Assembly (NCBI RefSeq): GCF_014490665.1
Contig: NZ_CP061038.1
Span: 4,176,501-4,240,500, forward strand
DNA: 64,000 nucleotides
Source: Sphingomonas alpina
GTDB lineage: Bacteria; Pseudomonadota; Alphaproteobacteria; Sphingomonadales; Sphingomonadaceae
Direction of reading: 5' to 3'
Shown: positions 17,402 through 26,926 of the stretch, in pieces
Layout: every line of letters begins with the position of its first letter
How positions within the stretch are numbered: position 1 is the stretch's first letter
Made by a program: the position numbers and the translations under genes
The notes under the pieces: generated by a model
Told to the model about the DNA's origin: nothing
The model's input: only the letters and a program-made list of their open reading frames with translations
Databases searched by the model: none

Positions 17402-18435
17402 CAGACGGTTTCGGTCACTTTGCGGAGATTGGGCGGGCGATCCGGATCATGGCCGCGCCGGACGGACAGCGCGTTCACCGCGCGGTAGAAGGACTGGATC
17501 TGCAGCATCGGCTGGATCGCCGGCGGCGCCGCGACCGAGGGCAGGGTAACTGCCCCAGCGATCTCGACCCCGGTACAGAATACCGTGCCGCCGCGTGACA
17601 CCGCTTCGGCGACCAGCGCATCGACACCTTCGCCGGTCTCGTCGCCCTGGCGAAACACAAGTAGCGGGAAATCGGGGCCAACCAGCGCCATCGGCCCATG
17701 CCGCACCTCGGCCGCGCTGAATGCCTCGGCATGCAGGCCGCAGGTTTCCTTGAACTTGAGCGCCGCTTCCTGCGCGATGCCGAGTCCGAGTCCGCGCCCG
17801 ATCACATAAAGTCCGCGCGAGTCGGCCAGTCCTGCGACCAGCGGAGTCCAGTCCGCCCCCCAGGACTGTGCAAGCAATGCCGGCGCGGCGTCGAGCGCGG
17901 CCGACAATTCGGCATCCTCGGCCCAGGCCGAGACCAGATCGAGGATCGCGGCCAGGGCGGCAATATAGCTTTTGGTGGCCGCCACGCTGCGCTCCGGCCC
18001 GGCCTGCAGCGGCAAGGGTGCATCGGCCAGCTCGGCGAGCGGTGAAGTGGCGTCGTTGACCATCGCCGCCAGATACGCACCGCCCGCGCGCCCGGCCTCG
18101 ACCACGCTGAGCAGGTCCGGGCTGCGTCCGGATTGCGAGATGGCGAGCAGCAGCGTGTCGTCGAGCTGCTGTTGCGCGTGATAGACCGAGCTGATCGACG
18201 GCGCCGCCGAAGTCACCGGCACGCCGACCACCGTTTCGATGAGATATTTGGCGAAGGTCGCCGCATGGTCGGAACTGCCGCGCGCGCAGGTCGATACCGA
18301 ACGGGGCGGCGCGGTGCGGAGCCGGGTCGCCAGCGCGGCGATCACCGCCGCATTGGCGCCGCGCTGGCGCGCCACCACTGCGCTCGCCTCGGCGGCTTCG
18401 GCGAACATCAATGTCGATTCGGGAAGGATCGTCAT
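17401..18435 (-). CDS. nagB-II: Glucosamine-6-phosphate deaminase, SIS type (NagB-II)
   Basis: A 344-aa protein with two SIS (sugar isomerase) domains, carrying CARGSSDHAATFAKYLIE and the ISQSGRSPD phosphosugar-binding motif, and ending DPDRPPNLRKVTETV. It belongs to the GlmS-isomerase-like/AgaS group that replaces classical NagB in many Proteobacteria, converting glucosamine-6-P to fructose-6-P and ammonia. The position between nagA and a GntR-type regulator supports NagB-II rather than GlmS, as the glutaminase domain is absent. Its ATG overlaps the regulator's stop by 4 bp. Confidence 0.88.
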   Translation of the reverse strand: MTILPESTLMFAEAAEASAVVARQRGANAAVIAALATRLRTAPPRSVSTCARGSSDHAATFAKYLIETVVGVPVTSAAPSISSVYHAQQQLDDTLLLAISQSGRSPDLLSVVEAGRAGGAYLAAMVNDATSPLAELADAPLPLQAGPERSVAATKSYIAALAAILDLVSAWAEDAELSAALDAAPALLAQSWGADWTPLVAGLADSRGLYVIGRGLGLGIAQEAALKFKETCGLHAEAFSAAEVRHGPMALVGPDFPLLVFRQGDETGEGVDALVAEAVSRGGTVFCTGVEIAGAVTLPSVAAPPAIQPMLQIQSFYRAVNALSVRRGHDPDRPPNLRKVTETV

Positions 18436-19172
18436 GCCAGTGCATTCAACTCCGCGACGAAATCATAGGCATCGCCGCGATACCAGCTATGCGTGGTCTC
18501 GATCGCGCGTCCATCCTCGAGGAAACCGCGCCGCTCGATGAACAGCCCCGGCGCGCCGGCCTGGATATCGAGCAGCTTTGCCTGTTCGGCATTGAACAGC
18601 ACCGCACGCAGGCGCTGCAGCGCGCGGACCGGGCGATGCCCGGCGGCTTCAAGCGCGGCGTAGAGCGACACGCCGACCACATCGAGCCCGGGCAGGCCAA
18701 AGCCCGGTATGGTCGAATATTCCAGCGCCATCGGTTGTTCATCGGCGTAGCGGATGCGGTGGAAGCGGAACACGCGCGATCCCGGGCTGAGCCCAAGCGT
18801 CAACGACTCGTCCGAATTCACCGCGCCCTCGGTCTGTGCGATCCATTCGCTTCGCGCGGTACGGCCGCGCGCCGCCATATCCTCGGAAAAAGAGGTGAGC
18901 TTGGAAAATTGCTTCTCCACCCGCCCGCCGACAAAGGTGCCCGCACCTTGGCGGCGAGTCAGCATGCCGTCTGCGACCAGTCCGTCGATCGCCTTGCGTA
19001 CGGTGATTCGCGAGATGCCGAATTCGGTCGCGATGTCGCGCTCGGGCGGCAACGCTTCCTGCGGCTTGAGCGCGCCCGCCTCGATCCCGCGACGCAACGC
19101 ATCCTGCATTTGCTGGTAGAGCGGGGCACGGACGCTGTCGTCCAGCACGCCGATCTTTTCGGCCAGATTCAT
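18432..19172 (-). CDS. GntR/HutC-family regulator of GlcNAc use
   Basis: A 246-aa regulator: N-terminal winged HTH (YQQMQDALRRGIEAG, ALPPERDIATEFGISRITVRKAIDGL, residues about 20-80) and a C-terminal UTRA ligand domain (about 100-240, ending WYRGDAYDFVAELNAL). UTRA regulators of this type sense phosphosugars; by position glucosamine-6-P or GlcNAc-6-P is the likely effector. It heads the nagB-II/nagA operon and is divergent from the TonB receptor, so it probably controls both through half-sites in the spacer. NagQ or NagR would be the usual name; I leave the symbol empty. Confidence 0.88.
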   Translation of the reverse strand: MNLAEKIGVLDDSVRAPLYQQMQDALRRGIEAGALKPQEALPPERDIATEFGISRITVRKAIDGLVADGMLTRRQGAGTFVGGRVEKQFSKLTSFSEDMAARGRTARSEWIAQTEGAVNSDESLTLGLSPGSRVFRFHRIRYADEQPMALEYSTIPGFGLPGLDVVGVSLYAALEAAGHRPVRALQRLRAVLFNAEQAKLLDIQAGAPGLFIERRGFLEDGRAIETTHSWYRGDAYDFVAELNALA

Positions 19173-19229
19173 AAGCTAAGCATCCCCACTCTCTGGCCCG
19201 CCTCCCGGCACCCTGTGTCGCCGGCATGC

Positions 19230-19372
19230 ATCCTTATAAGACCAATTAAATACCAGTTTCCACAATAAAATGACCATTTTGGATATCGTTCGGTAAAAAA
19301 GATGCTTGACGCTGTCATTGGTATGAAACATGTTCTGCGAATTGGTCTGGCATTGGTAGTCAATTGGCACCG
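19230..19372. promoter_or_regulatory. Divergent nag control region with repeated TGGT half-sites
   Basis: The spacer between the GntR gene and the TonB receptor is AT-rich. AGACCAATT at 19239-19247 recurs inverted as AATTGGTCT at 19340-19348. Each is followed by a second TGGTA-type half-site (TACCAG at 19251; CATTGGTAG at 19350). CATTGGTA also occurs at 19316. TGGTCT/AGACCA half-sites are typical of GntR/HutC repressors such as DasR. Operator function is inferred. Confidence 0.5.
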
Positions 19373-19410
19373 TCAGACCGAATCAGGGCAAGGGCATGGG
19401 GAGATCGGCA

Positions 19411-22119
19411 ATGACCGTTATACGACTTCTGGCAGCATCAGTGAGCACGTTCGCATTGGCCGCATCCGCCCATGCGAAGACCGCCGACACACCAATCAGC
19501 AGCGCGCCATCGGGCACCGTTCAGGCCGCACCGGCTGAGCCGGGCGCCGAGGACGACATCATCGTCACCGGCATCCGCGGGTCGGTCCAGGCATCGATCA
19601 ACGCAAAGCGCGAATCGAGCGTCATTTCCGACGTGCTGACCGCGGAAGATATCGGCAAATTCCCCGACAAGAATGTCGCCGAGGCGCTGCAGCGCCTCCC
19701 CGGCATCGTCGTCAACCGCGAATTCGGCGAAGGCGAGCGCGTGTCGCTGCGCGGCACTGCGCCCAATCTCACCAAGACCCTGGTCAATGGCCATTCGATC
19801 GCGACTGCCGACTGGTTCATCCTCGATCAGGTCGCCTCGACCCGCAGCTTCAACTATCTGACGCTGCCCGCGGAAATCGTCGGTCAGCTCGAAGTCTACA
19901 AGAGCCCGCAGGCGGACGTGGAAGAAGGCGGCGTCGGCGGGACGATCAACGTCCATACGCGCAACCCGCTCGACCTCAAGCCGCTGACCGTCTCGGCATC
20001 CGTGCAGGGCGTCTATTCCGACCTGTCGGGCAAGGTCGACCCACAGATCTCGGGATTGTTCAGCTGGAAGAATGCCGATGAGACATTCGGTATCTTGATC
20101 GGCGGCATCTATCAGAAGCGCCAGACGCGCCGCGACGGCATCGAAGTCTTCGGCTACACCCCCTTCTCGGTCGGCGGTGGCCAGACCGCCTTGTTCCCGA
20201 CGCTGATCGGCTCGGCGCTGTTCAAGCAGAATCGCGAACGGTACGGCGGCAATATCGGCATCCAGTTCCGTCCGTCGGATGAACTCGAAATCAATGTCAC
20301 CGGACTCTATTCGCGCTTCAACGCGGACAATTTGAACCTGAATTATCTCGCCTGGCCGGAACGCGCGCTCGGCAGCGGCGGAACGGTCACCAACCCGACG
20401 ATCGTCAACGGCGTCGCCGTCGCCGGCACCGTCACCTCGAGCAACAATGCCGGCAGCGGCGCCCGCGCCGTGGTCTATGACGCGATCGACCGCCAGGCCT
20501 ATGCCGAAACCTATTCCGCCGATCTCGACCTCAAATACAAGCCGACCGATCAGCTGACCGTGCATTTCAAGGCCGGCTGGACCAAGGCGACCGGCGCGAC
20601 ATCGAACGAGAATTTCCTCGAAACGGCGGGCACCGGTTCGTTCAGCTATGATCTGCGCGGCAAGGCGCCGCAGGTGAAGTTCACCTCGCCCAACCCGACC
20701 TCGCCGGCGAACATGCTGATCGACTTCTCGCGTATCCAGTCGGTCACCAATGAGGATGAAGAGAAATACGCCTATCTCGACCTCGAACATGAGGTCGACT
20801 GGGGCCCGTTGAGCGCGCTCAAGGTCGGTATCAAATATACCAATCACGACCGCACCGCGCTGCGCCTGGCAACCAATGGCGGCGTGCTTACCCCTGGCCT
20901 GATCTGCGGCGGTGCACCGTGCACCGCTGCCAGCTTCGCGAGCGGCCATGGTACGCCGGACGACTTCCTGGACGGCCTCGACACCCCCGGAGCGCTGAAC
21001 AATTACTGGACCGTCGATCCGGCCAAGCTCGGCCAGATCTATGGGTCACAGGCAGCGGCACTGACCGCGAAGTTCGTGGTTCCCGGCAATACCTATTCGA
21101 TCAACGAAAAAACCTATGGCGGTTATGCCCTGGCGAAATTCGGTGGCGAGGGCTGGCGTGCCAATGTCGGCGTCCGCGTCGTCAAGACCGACCAGACCTC
21201 GACCGGCAGCCTGATCGGCGGTGCCAATCCGCAGTTCACCAATCCGTTCGGTGGCTATACCCCGACCACCTCGGACCGGTCCTATACCGACGTACTGCCG
21301 AGCGCGAACCTGTCGGTCGACCTGTCGCCCAAATTCGTGCTGCGCTTCGCCGCGGGCAAGACCGTCACCCGGCCCGATTTCGTCGACATCACCCCGGGCG
21401 TCGATCTCAACGGCACGCTGCTGACCGGTCAGGGCGGAAACCCGAACCTGAAACCGTACCGCGCCAACCAGTATGACGTATCGCTCGAATGGTACCCCGA
21501 TGCCGAGACGATCGTCGCGCTGGCGGTGTTCTACAAGGATATCCAGTCGTACATCGTCAACCGGTCATCGGTCGAAATCCTGCCCGGCACGTTCGTGCCA
21601 GGCACTCAGCCGGCATCGTGCGTCCCGGCAGGGGGCGGCAATCCGAATCTGTTCAACTGCCCCTTCTCGATCAACCGCCGCTCCAATGGCGACGGTGGCC
21701 GCAACCAGGGCTTCGAATTCCAGGTTTCGCGTCCGATCTGGGGCGGGTTCGGTGCGATCGCCAACTATACCTATTCGGACGCCAAGGCGAACGATGGCGG
21801 TCCGATCCCCGGCAACAGCAAGCACTCGTACAACCTGACCGGCTATTATGAGAACGACCTGGTCACCGCGCGGCTCTCCTATACCTACCGCTCGGCCTTC
21901 TTCATCGATATCGACCGCTCGGCACCGCTCAACCAGGCATCCCTGTCCTCGCTCGACGCGTCGCTTGGCTTCAACGTGACCAAGAATGTCACGCTGACGG
22001 CGGATGCGGTGAACCTGACCAACCGGAGGATCATCCAATATTCCGGCACGCGGGATCGGGTGCGCAATATCTACGACAATGGACGTCAGTTCTACTTTGG
22101 CGCACGCTTCAAGTTCTGA
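19411..22119 (+). CDS. TonB-dependent receptor for (GlcNAc)n
   Basis: A 902-aa outer-membrane receptor. The start at 19411 is preceded by GGGGAGATCGGCA. Signal peptide about 1-23 (ending SAHAKT); a plug domain with VTGIRGSVQASINAKR, FPDKNVAEALQRLPGI and SLRGTAPNLT; then the beta-barrel ending in FKF with a terminal Phe. The plug signature is that of the TonB-Xanth-Caul group common in sphingomonads and Caulobacter. Its place in the nag locus, next to GH20 and the GlcNAc PTS, makes chitooligosaccharide or GlcNAc the likely ligand. Energy comes from TonB-ExbBD elsewhere. Confidence 0.9.
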   Translation: MTVIRLLAASVSTFALAASAHAKTADTPISSAPSGTVQAAPAEPGAEDDIIVTGIRGSVQASINAKRESSVISDVLTAEDIGKFPDKNVAEALQRLPGIVVNREFGEGERVSLRGTAPNLTKTLVNGHSIATADWFILDQVASTRSFNYLTLPAEIVGQLEVYKSPQADVEEGGVGGTINVHTRNPLDLKPLTVSASVQGVYSDLSGKVDPQISGLFSWKNADETFGILIGGIYQKRQTRRDGIEVFGYTPFSVGGGQTALFPTLIGSALFKQNRERYGGNIGIQFRPSDELEINVTGLYSRFNADNLNLNYLAWPERALGSGGTVTNPTIVNGVAVAGTVTSSNNAGSGARAVVYDAIDRQAYAETYSADLDLKYKPTDQLTVHFKAGWTKATGATSNENFLETAGTGSFSYDLRGKAPQVKFTSPNPTSPANMLIDFSRIQSVTNEDEEKYAYLDLEHEVDWGPLSALKVGIKYTNHDRTALRLATNGGVLTPGLICGGAPCTAASFASGHGTPDDFLDGLDTPGALNNYWTVDPAKLGQIYGSQAAALTAKFVVPGNTYSINEKTYGGYALAKFGGEGWRANVGVRVVKTDQTSTGSLIGGANPQFTNPFGGYTPTTSDRSYTDVLPSANLSVDLSPKFVLRFAAGKTVTRPDFVDITPGVDLNGTLLTGQGGNPNLKPYRANQYDVSLEWYPDAETIVALAVFYKDIQSYIVNRSSVEILPGTFVPGTQPASCVPAGGGNPNLFNCPFSINRRSNGDGGRNQGFEFQVSRPIWGGFGAIANYTYSDAKANDGGPIPGNSKHSYNLTGYYENDLVTARLSYTYRSAFFIDIDRSAPLNQASLSSLDASLGFNVTKNVTLTADAVNLTNRRIIQYSGTRDRVRNIYDNGRQFYFGARFKF

Positions 22120-22196
22120 CCAACCAGGCGGGCCGGCGCCGTGCCGGTCCGCCGCCATTGTCTTTTGACGCAGATCGAGGGCCGCCCGTGCCGCGC

Positions 22197-24467
22197 ATGA
22201 TCCAGTTCCTCCCGACTCTCCCGGCGATTGTCGGGAGTTTTTTATGCACCACCCCGGTCGCCGCGCAATCGGTCGTTCCGGCGACCGCTCAACCGGTAGC
22301 ATTGCTGCCCGCACCGCAATCGCTGACCAGCGCTGAAGGCGGGTTCACGCTGACCGCGATCAGCGGCATCGCCATTCCGGCTGGAGACGATGGCGCGCGC
22401 AATGCCGCTGATCGTCTGGCGGAATTGCTGCCACGCACCGGCGGGCCAAACCTCAGCATCAAGCCCCACGGCACGATCCGTTTCGAACGCGTCCCTGGCA
22501 TCGCTGCCGAAGGCTATCGCCTCACAACCTCATCCAGCGGCGCCACAATCCGTGCGAGCGACGATGCCGGCCTGCTCTACGGCGCGGTGACATTGTGGCA
22601 GCTCGCCCGCCCCGGCACGGGCGGTACCTTCATTCCCGCCGTCACCATCGCCGATGGCCCACGCTTCCGCTGGCGCGGTCTGATGCTCGACAGTGCGCGG
22701 CACTTCCAGTCGCCCGAATTCGTCAAGCGCCTGCTCGACGCGATGGCGGCGAACAAGCTCAACACCTTTCACTGGCATCTGGTCGACGACCAGGGCTGGC
22801 GCATCGAGATCAGGAAATATCCCCGGCTGACCGGGGTCAGCGCCTGGCGCCTGCCAGCGACCGCGCCCGGCGCACCGCCGCTGCCGCGCACCGGCGGCTT
22901 CTACACGCAAGAGCAGATCCGCGAGATCGTCGCCTATGCCGGCAAGCGGGGCATCACCGTGGTGCCGGAGATCGAAATGCCCGGTCATGCGCTGAGCGCG
23001 ATCCGCGCCTATCCCCGTCTCGGCATGGGCGTGCCCTTGCCCAGGGGCGTGGAGAGCGACTGGGGCGTCTTCCCCTGGCTCTACAATACCGACGAGCCGA
23101 CCTTCACTTTCCTGCAGGACGTGCTTGACGAGGTCATGGCGCTGTTCCCGTCGCGTTACATCCATGTCGGCGGCGACGAGGCGGTGAAGGACCAGTGGAA
23201 GGCCTCGCCCAAAATCCAGGCACAGATGAAATCGCTCGGCATCGGCAGCGAGGACAAGCTGCAGAGCTGGTTCATCCAGCGCATCGGCCGCTATCTTGCC
23301 GCGCATGACCGGCGGCTGATCGGCTGGGACGAGATTCTCGACGGCGGCATCACGCCCGATGCAACAGTGATGTCATGGCGCGGCATCGACGGCGCAGTCG
23401 CCGCTGCCAAGGCCGGGCATGACGCAGTGCTGTCGCCGGCGCCGATCCTTTATCTCAATCACCGCCAGGGTGTGACCGCCGCCGAAGGAACCGGGCGCGG
23501 CGAGCTGATCACGCTTGCTCAGGTCTATGCGTTCGACCCTGCCCCCGCCTCGATCCCGGCCGAGCAGCAACGCCATATCCTCGGCGTGCAGGGCAATTTA
23601 TGGACTGAGCATGCCCGCACCGAAGAAGCCGCCGCGGCGGCGATCTTCCCGCGCGGCGCGGCGATCGCCGAACTCGGCTGGTCGAAAGCGCCGAGCGATT
23701 TCAGCGACTTCATCCGCCGCCTCGCGCCGCAAATGGCGCGGCTGTCGAAACTTGGAGTCGAGCCGGGCGCGGCCGTGTTCCGCCCGGTCACGACGCTCTC
23801 ACCCGACGGCGCCAAGGCAAAGGTGATCCTGTCCGGCCAGGCGGGCCTGCCACTGCGCTACACCATCGACGGTACCGCGCCCGGCGGCGCTTCGCCGCTC
23901 TACAGTGCGCCGCTCACTCTGACGATGCCGACTCGGTTGCGCGTCGCAAGCATTCTCGACGGTGCCGCCCAACCCGGTGCGATCGACCTCAACGTCACTG
24001 CCGCGACAGTCCGCCGCCGCGACGATACCGAGCTCAAGCTCTGCACCACGGGGATCGCGCTGCGCCTGGCCGACGACGCGCCGGCAAAGGGCCCGCGCGC
24101 GGCGTTCCTCACCGATATCGGCAATCCGTGCTGGATCTACCAGGCAGCACCAATGGACGGGGTGCGATCGATCACGATCGACGTCGGGCAGATGCCGTTC
24201 AACTTCCAGATCGGCCATGACGTGGACAAGATCCGTTTCCGCACCCCTGCCACGCCCGCCGGCGAAGTCGAAATCCGTGATGGCTGCGAAGGACCGAAGC
24301 TTGCCGTGCTTCCGCTCGCACCCGCCGCGCGGCGGCCCGGCGTGACGCGGCTGACCGCCTCCCTCAAACCAATGAGCGGCGCGCATGACCTGTGCATCAC
24401 CTATACTGCCAGGGGCGTGAATCCGCTCTGGGCGATCGGCGCAGTGCAACTCGTGACGGCGCCATGA
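22197..24467 (+). CDS. Beta-N-acetylhexosaminidase, GH20
   Basis: A 756-aa secreted enzyme that releases terminal GlcNAc/GalNAc. The start at 22197 gives a normal signal peptide (MIQFLPTLPAIVGSFL, cleavage near VAAQS); a GTG at 22188 is an alternative. Then a GH20b-type N-terminal domain (about 35-150) and the catalytic barrel with FHWHLVDDQGWRIEI and the HVGGDEA motif holding the catalytic Asp-Glu pair, as in substrate-assisted GH20 enzymes. The C-terminal part contains a chitobiase C-terminal-like fold (RYTIDGTAP). An intrinsic-terminator-like hairpin lies inside the signal-peptide codons. Its stop overlaps the next ATG (ATGA). Confidence 0.93.
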   Translation: MIQFLPTLPAIVGSFLCTTPVAAQSVVPATAQPVALLPAPQSLTSAEGGFTLTAISGIAIPAGDDGARNAADRLAELLPRTGGPNLSIKPHGTIRFERVPGIAAEGYRLTTSSSGATIRASDDAGLLYGAVTLWQLARPGTGGTFIPAVTIADGPRFRWRGLMLDSARHFQSPEFVKRLLDAMAANKLNTFHWHLVDDQGWRIEIRKYPRLTGVSAWRLPATAPGAPPLPRTGGFYTQEQIREIVAYAGKRGITVVPEIEMPGHALSAIRAYPRLGMGVPLPRGVESDWGVFPWLYNTDEPTFTFLQDVLDEVMALFPSRYIHVGGDEAVKDQWKASPKIQAQMKSLGIGSEDKLQSWFIQRIGRYLAAHDRRLIGWDEILDGGITPDATVMSWRGIDGAVAAAKAGHDAVLSPAPILYLNHRQGVTAAEGTGRGELITLAQVYAFDPAPASIPAEQQRHILGVQGNLWTEHARTEEAAAAAIFPRGAAIAELGWSKAPSDFSDFIRRLAPQMARLSKLGVEPGAAVFRPVTTLSPDGAKAKVILSGQAGLPLRYTIDGTAPGGASPLYSAPLTLTMPTRLRVASILDGAAQPGAIDLNVTAATVRRRDDTELKLCTTGIALRLADDAPAKGPRAAFLTDIGNPCWIYQAAPMDGVRSITIDVGQMPFNFQIGHDVDKIRFRTPATPAGEVEIRDGCEGPKLAVLPLAPAARRPGVTRLTASLKPMSGAHDLCITYTARGVNPLWAIGAVQLVTAP
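22218..22243 (+). terminator. Intrinsic-terminator-like hairpin within GH20 5' coding
   Basis: CTCCCGGC (22218-22225) pairs with GTCGGGAG (22230-22237) over 8 bp with one G-T wobble and a GATT loop, followed directly by six T. It lies about 100 bp after the TonB receptor stop and inside the first codons of the hexosaminidase. It can end receptor transcripts or attenuate read-through into GH20 and the PTS genes, with translation of the signal peptide perhaps preventing the hairpin. Confidence 0.65.
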
Positions 24468-26926
24468 TCGTCCGGCTGCACGCGCCCATGACCGGCTGGG
24501 CATTGCCGCTCGACCAGGTGCCCGACCCGGTCTTTGCCGATCGCATGATGGGCGACGGCTTCGCGATCGATCCGCTCGACAATATGGTCCGCGCGCCGTG
24601 CGACGCGACCGTCATCGCGGTCGCACCGACCCGGCATTCGGTGACGCTTCGCCTCGCCAATGATGCCGAGCTGCTGATCCATGTCGGCCTGGACACCGTC
24701 GCACTGGCCGGGAGCGGCTTTACCGCGCAAGTGCGTGACGGGGAGCAAGTGACGCTCGGCCAGCCTTTGCTGCTGGTCGATCTCGATCCTGTCGCGGCGC
24801 AGGCGAAGAGCCTGATCACGCCGGTAACAGTGACCAGCGACGGCTATGCGGTGACCTTGCTGACGATCGATGCAAGCGTGACGACCGGAGATCCGATCGC
24901 CGAGATCGCGCCAGTCGCGAGCAATGCAGCTACCGCCGACCTCGGCGAGGACACCGCGCATTGCACGATCCGCGTGCCGCTCGCCAACGGCATCCATGCC
25001 CGCCCCGCCGCGCGGATCGTCGCCGCGCTGAAACCCTTTACGGCGGCGGTGACGATCATTGCGCATAACCGCCCGGCCAATGCACGCAGCATCGTCGCCC
25101 TGCTGTCGGCCGGCATCCGGCACGACGACGAAATCGCCATCGGCGCGCGCGGCCCGGACGCGCGCGCCGCGATCGCCACGGTCGCCAGGCTGATCGAAGA
25201 AGGCATGGGCGAAGAGGCGCACGCCCCCGCCCCGGCCACCGCTCCCGCTGCCGCCATATCGGGCGATGGCCTGATCCACGCCGTTCGCGCCGCGCCTGGC
25301 CTCGCCATCGGCCCGATCTTTCAGTTCCGCCCCGGCGATGTCTCCGTGAGCGAGCAAGGCGCCGGCATCCCGGCCGAGACCGCAGCGCTGGACGCCGCGC
25401 GCACGACGCTGCTTACCGCCGCCGGTGGGACTGCCGGTGCGGGTGCCGACATCGCCGCTGCGCATCGTGCGCTGATCGAGGACCCGGAATTGCTCAGTGC
25501 GGCCCAGGCCCTGATCGTACGGGGCAAGAGTGCCGCCTTTGCCTGGCGCAGCGCGATCCGTGGTCATGCCGAGGCAATCCGCGCCACCGGTGACCGGTTG
25601 TTGATCGAGCGCATCGCCGATCTCAAGGATATCGAACGCCAGGTCATCGCCCTACTCACCGGGACCGAGGCGACACTGCCGACCCCGCCCAAGGGTGCGA
25701 TCCTGATCGCCGACGAATTGCTGCCCTCGCACTTCTCGCCGCTGGCCGAGGCCGGGATCGCAGGCATCTGCACGGCGTTCGGCGGCCCGACCGCACATGC
25801 TTCGATCCTTGCCGCCTCTGCCGGCCTGCCGATGCTCGTCGCCGCCGGTCCGGCGATCCTCGAACTGGGTGATGGACAACGGGTCGTGCTCGATGCCGAT
25901 CGCGCCACGCTCGACCCCGCGCCCGACACGGCCACGATCGACACGGCCACCGCGCGGCTGACGGAGCGCACCACCCGTGTCGCAGCCGAGGCAGCCGCCG
26001 CGCTCGACCTGTGCGTGATGGCCGATGGTACGCGGATCGAGATCGTCGCCAACCTCGCCAATGCTGCCGAGGCGGGGCGCGCCGTTGCGCTCGGCGCTGA
26101 AGGCTGTGGGCTGTTGCGTACTGAATTCCTCTTCCTCGACCGCGACTCCGCGCCGGACGAGGAGGAACAGCGCATGGCCTATGCCGCGGTCGCGGCGGGC
26201 CTTGGCGGTCGCCCGCTGATCGTGCGCACGCTCGATATCGGCGGCGACAAGCCGGTCGCCTATCTGCCCTTTCCGCGTGAGGATAACCCGGCGCTCGGCG
26301 CGCGTGGCATCCGTTTCTCGCTCGCCCGGCCCGATCTGCTCGCACAGCAGTTCCGCGCGATCCTTGCCGGAGTGCCGGCGGCGCAGTGCCGCATCATGCT
26401 GCCGATGGTGATCGATGCCGGCGAACTCGCCGCGGCGCGCGTGATCCTCGACGAAGCGCGCGCCGCGCTTGGCATCGACACGCCGGTGCCGCTTGGCGTG
26501 ATGGTCGAAACCCCCGCTGCGGCGATGCTTGCCGCGAGCCTGGCGCGTGAGGCCGATTTCCTGTCGATCGGCAGCAACGACCTGACGCAATATGCGCTCG
26601 CCGCCGATCGCGGCAATCCGGCAGTCGCGGCGAAAGTCGATGCGCTGCACCCCGCCGTGCTGCACCTGATCGCGCGCGCTGCCGAGGGCGCGCGCGCGCA
26701 TGGCCGCTGGCTCGGCGTGTGCGGCGGTATCGCCTCCGATCCGCTTGCCGCACCGATCCTGATCGGGCTCGGCGTGACCGAATTGTCGGCCACGCCCGCC
26801 GCCATCCCCGCGCTCAAGGCGGTGGTGCGGCAGCTTACCCTGGGCGATTGCGAGGCACTCGCCGAGCGAGCGCTCGCCGCAGCGACTGCCGCGGATGTCC
26901 GATCATTGCTGCAAAGGACCGCCTGA
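24464..26926 (+). CDS. Fused PTS protein: IIA(Glc-type)-HPr-enzyme I
   Basis: An 820-aa multiphosphoryl transfer protein. Domain order: IIA-Glc type (1-150; active His in LLIHVGLDTV, H73), HPr (about 165-250; GIHARPA with H178, Ser209 in NARSIVALLS), and enzyme I (about 270-820; GGPTAHASILA with H445, then the PEP-binding barrel with GCGLLRTEFLFLDRD and SIGSNDLTQYALAADRGN). It takes phosphate from PEP through all three sites to the IIB domain of the NagE permease encoded next, giving a self-contained GlcNAc PTS. ATGA overlap with the GH20 gene and 1-bp overlap with nagE indicate coupling. Known in Xanthomonas and Caulobacter-like nag loci. Confidence 0.93.
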   Translation: MIVRLHAPMTGWALPLDQVPDPVFADRMMGDGFAIDPLDNMVRAPCDATVIAVAPTRHSVTLRLANDAELLIHVGLDTVALAGSGFTAQVRDGEQVTLGQPLLLVDLDPVAAQAKSLITPVTVTSDGYAVTLLTIDASVTTGDPIAEIAPVASNAATADLGEDTAHCTIRVPLANGIHARPAARIVAALKPFTAAVTIIAHNRPANARSIVALLSAGIRHDDEIAIGARGPDARAAIATVARLIEEGMGEEAHAPAPATAPAAAISGDGLIHAVRAAPGLAIGPIFQFRPGDVSVSEQGAGIPAETAALDAARTTLLTAAGGTAGAGADIAAAHRALIEDPELLSAAQALIVRGKSAAFAWRSAIRGHAEAIRATGDRLLIERIADLKDIERQVIALLTGTEATLPTPPKGAILIADELLPSHFSPLAEAGIAGICTAFGGPTAHASILAASAGLPMLVAAGPAILELGDGQRVVLDADRATLDPAPDTATIDTATARLTERTTRVAAEAAAALDLCVMADGTRIEIVANLANAAEAGRAVALGAEGCGLLRTEFLFLDRDSAPDEEEQRMAYAAVAAGLGGRPLIVRTLDIGGDKPVAYLPFPREDNPALGARGIRFSLARPDLLAQQFRAILAGVPAAQCRIMLPMVIDAGELAAARVILDEARAALGIDTPVPLGVMVETPAAAMLAASLAREADFLSIGSNDLTQYALAADRGNPAVAAKVDALHPAVLHLIARAAEGARAHGRWLGVCGGIASDPLAAPILIGLGVTELSATPAAIPALKAVVRQLTLGDCEALAERALAAATAADVRSLLQRTA

